Shown: positions 32,063 to 32,151 of the stretch, piece by piece
How positions within the stretch are numbered: position 1 is the first letter of the stretch
Layout of the letters: each line of letters begins with the position of its first letter
Assembly: GCA_902800435.1 (NCBI GenBank)
Contig: CADCEQ010000046.1
Coordinates: 1 to 32,151, forward strand
Direction: 5' to 3'
DNA from: an uncultured Prevotellaceae bacterium
Lineage (GTDB): Bacteria > Bacteroidota > Bacteroidia > Bacteroidales > Bacteroidaceae
DNA length: 32,151 nt
Translations under genes and position numbers: made by a program
Notes under the pieces: generated by a model
Told to the model about the DNA's origin: nothing
Seen by the model: the letters and a program-made list of their open reading frames with translations, nothing else
Databases searched by the model: none

Positions 32063-32094
32063 AAAATGACCAAAATGACCTTGACCAAATGACC
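32063..32094 (-). repeat. Short tandem array, unit about GGTCATTTT, upstream of the dockerin-like gene
   Basis: Four imperfect copies of a 6-9 bp unit (plus-strand AAAATGACC at 32063 and 32072, TTGACC at 32081, AAATGACC at 32087) lie between the stop of the partial gene and the ATG of the dockerin-like gene on the minus strand. Confidence 0.75.
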
Positions 32095-32097
32095 GCG

Positions 32098-32151
32098 TTA
32101 CAATTTCCGATAGTTCCCGTCCTCCTCCAGCACTACCAGCCCCTGCTTGCG
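32098..32151 (-). CDS. Partial gene, C-terminal end only, runs off the window
   Basis: The minus strand from the right edge reads in frame RKQGLVVLEEDGNYRKL followed by TAA at 32098-32100. The hydrophilic tail looks coding, and the frame is open to the edge. The product cannot be identified from 17 residues. Confidence 0.4.
   Translation of the reverse strand, partial: RKQGLVVLEEDGNYRKL

Overview
The window looks like a chromosomal segment of a fairly GC-rich Bacteroidales bacterium, most likely Prevotella-like. Ten promoter boxes of the Bacteroidetes type (TAnnTTTG, mostly TACCTTTGC or TAACTTTGC) sit 15-60 bases before start codons, and Shine-Dalgarno sequences are not evident. The gene families are typical of the phylum: DUF4230, DUF4974 anti-sigma, STN/CarboxypepD_reg outer-membrane receptor, Caps_assemb_Wzi, HU-HIG, S9B peptidase and DUF2723. 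There is no rRNA, tRNA, CRISPR array or insertion sequence that I can recognise.

Layout. Bases 1-2.7 kb (+): two DUF4230 proteins and an AGCS sodium:alanine symporter in one tight operon. 2.8-7.6 kb (-): GH2 beta-galactosidase-like, GH43 lipoprotein and tRNA methyltransferase TrmO, read as one operon with 13- and 9-base gaps. 7.6-8.4 kb (+): an HU-like DNA-binding protein with a very strong terminator. 8.5-12.1 kb (-): an ECF sigma factor, a short DUF4974 anti-sigma protein and an outer-membrane TonB-dependent receptor, a surface-signalling cassette. 12.2-15.4 kb (-): a GH31 glycosidase with a PA14 insert and a small unknown gene, closed by an 11-bp-stem terminator. 15.6-17.9 kb (-): two small lipoproteins and a LacI-family regulator. 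17.9-18.06 kb (+): a promoter and terminator with no gene between them, a candidate small RNA divergent from lacI. 18.1-19.95 kb (-): a Wzi-like outer-membrane protein overlapping a lipocalin-like lipoprotein. 20.1-26.4 kb (+): RlmL-like RNA methyltransferase, DPP-IV-like peptidase, PurD, a polytopic membrane protein and a DedA/YqaA protein. 26.5-31.8 kb (+): a DUF2723/GT117-type membrane protein, a polysaccharide deacetylase and a mosaic secreted protein. 31.8-32.15 kb (-): an orphan dockerin-like ORF and the tail of a gene that runs off the end.

Carbohydrate use is the main theme (GH2, GH43, GH31, receptor/sigma cassette, LacI regulator), but no SusC/SusD pair is present, so this is not a canonical polysaccharide utilisation locus. 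Envelope functions (Wzi, DUF2723, deacetylase, several lipoproteins) make up most of the rest.

Three things deserve a second look. (1) The GH31 protein appears to have lost, in frame, the segment that carries the family's catalytic nucleophile Asp while keeping the acid/base Asp. (2) Short tandem arrays with 7-9 bp units, different in sequence at each site, fill the junctions between a stop codon and the next start codon at four places. Similar arrays with units divisible by 3 occur inside two coding regions. (3) A candidate small RNA is transcribed divergently from lacI, with two palindromes between the promoters.
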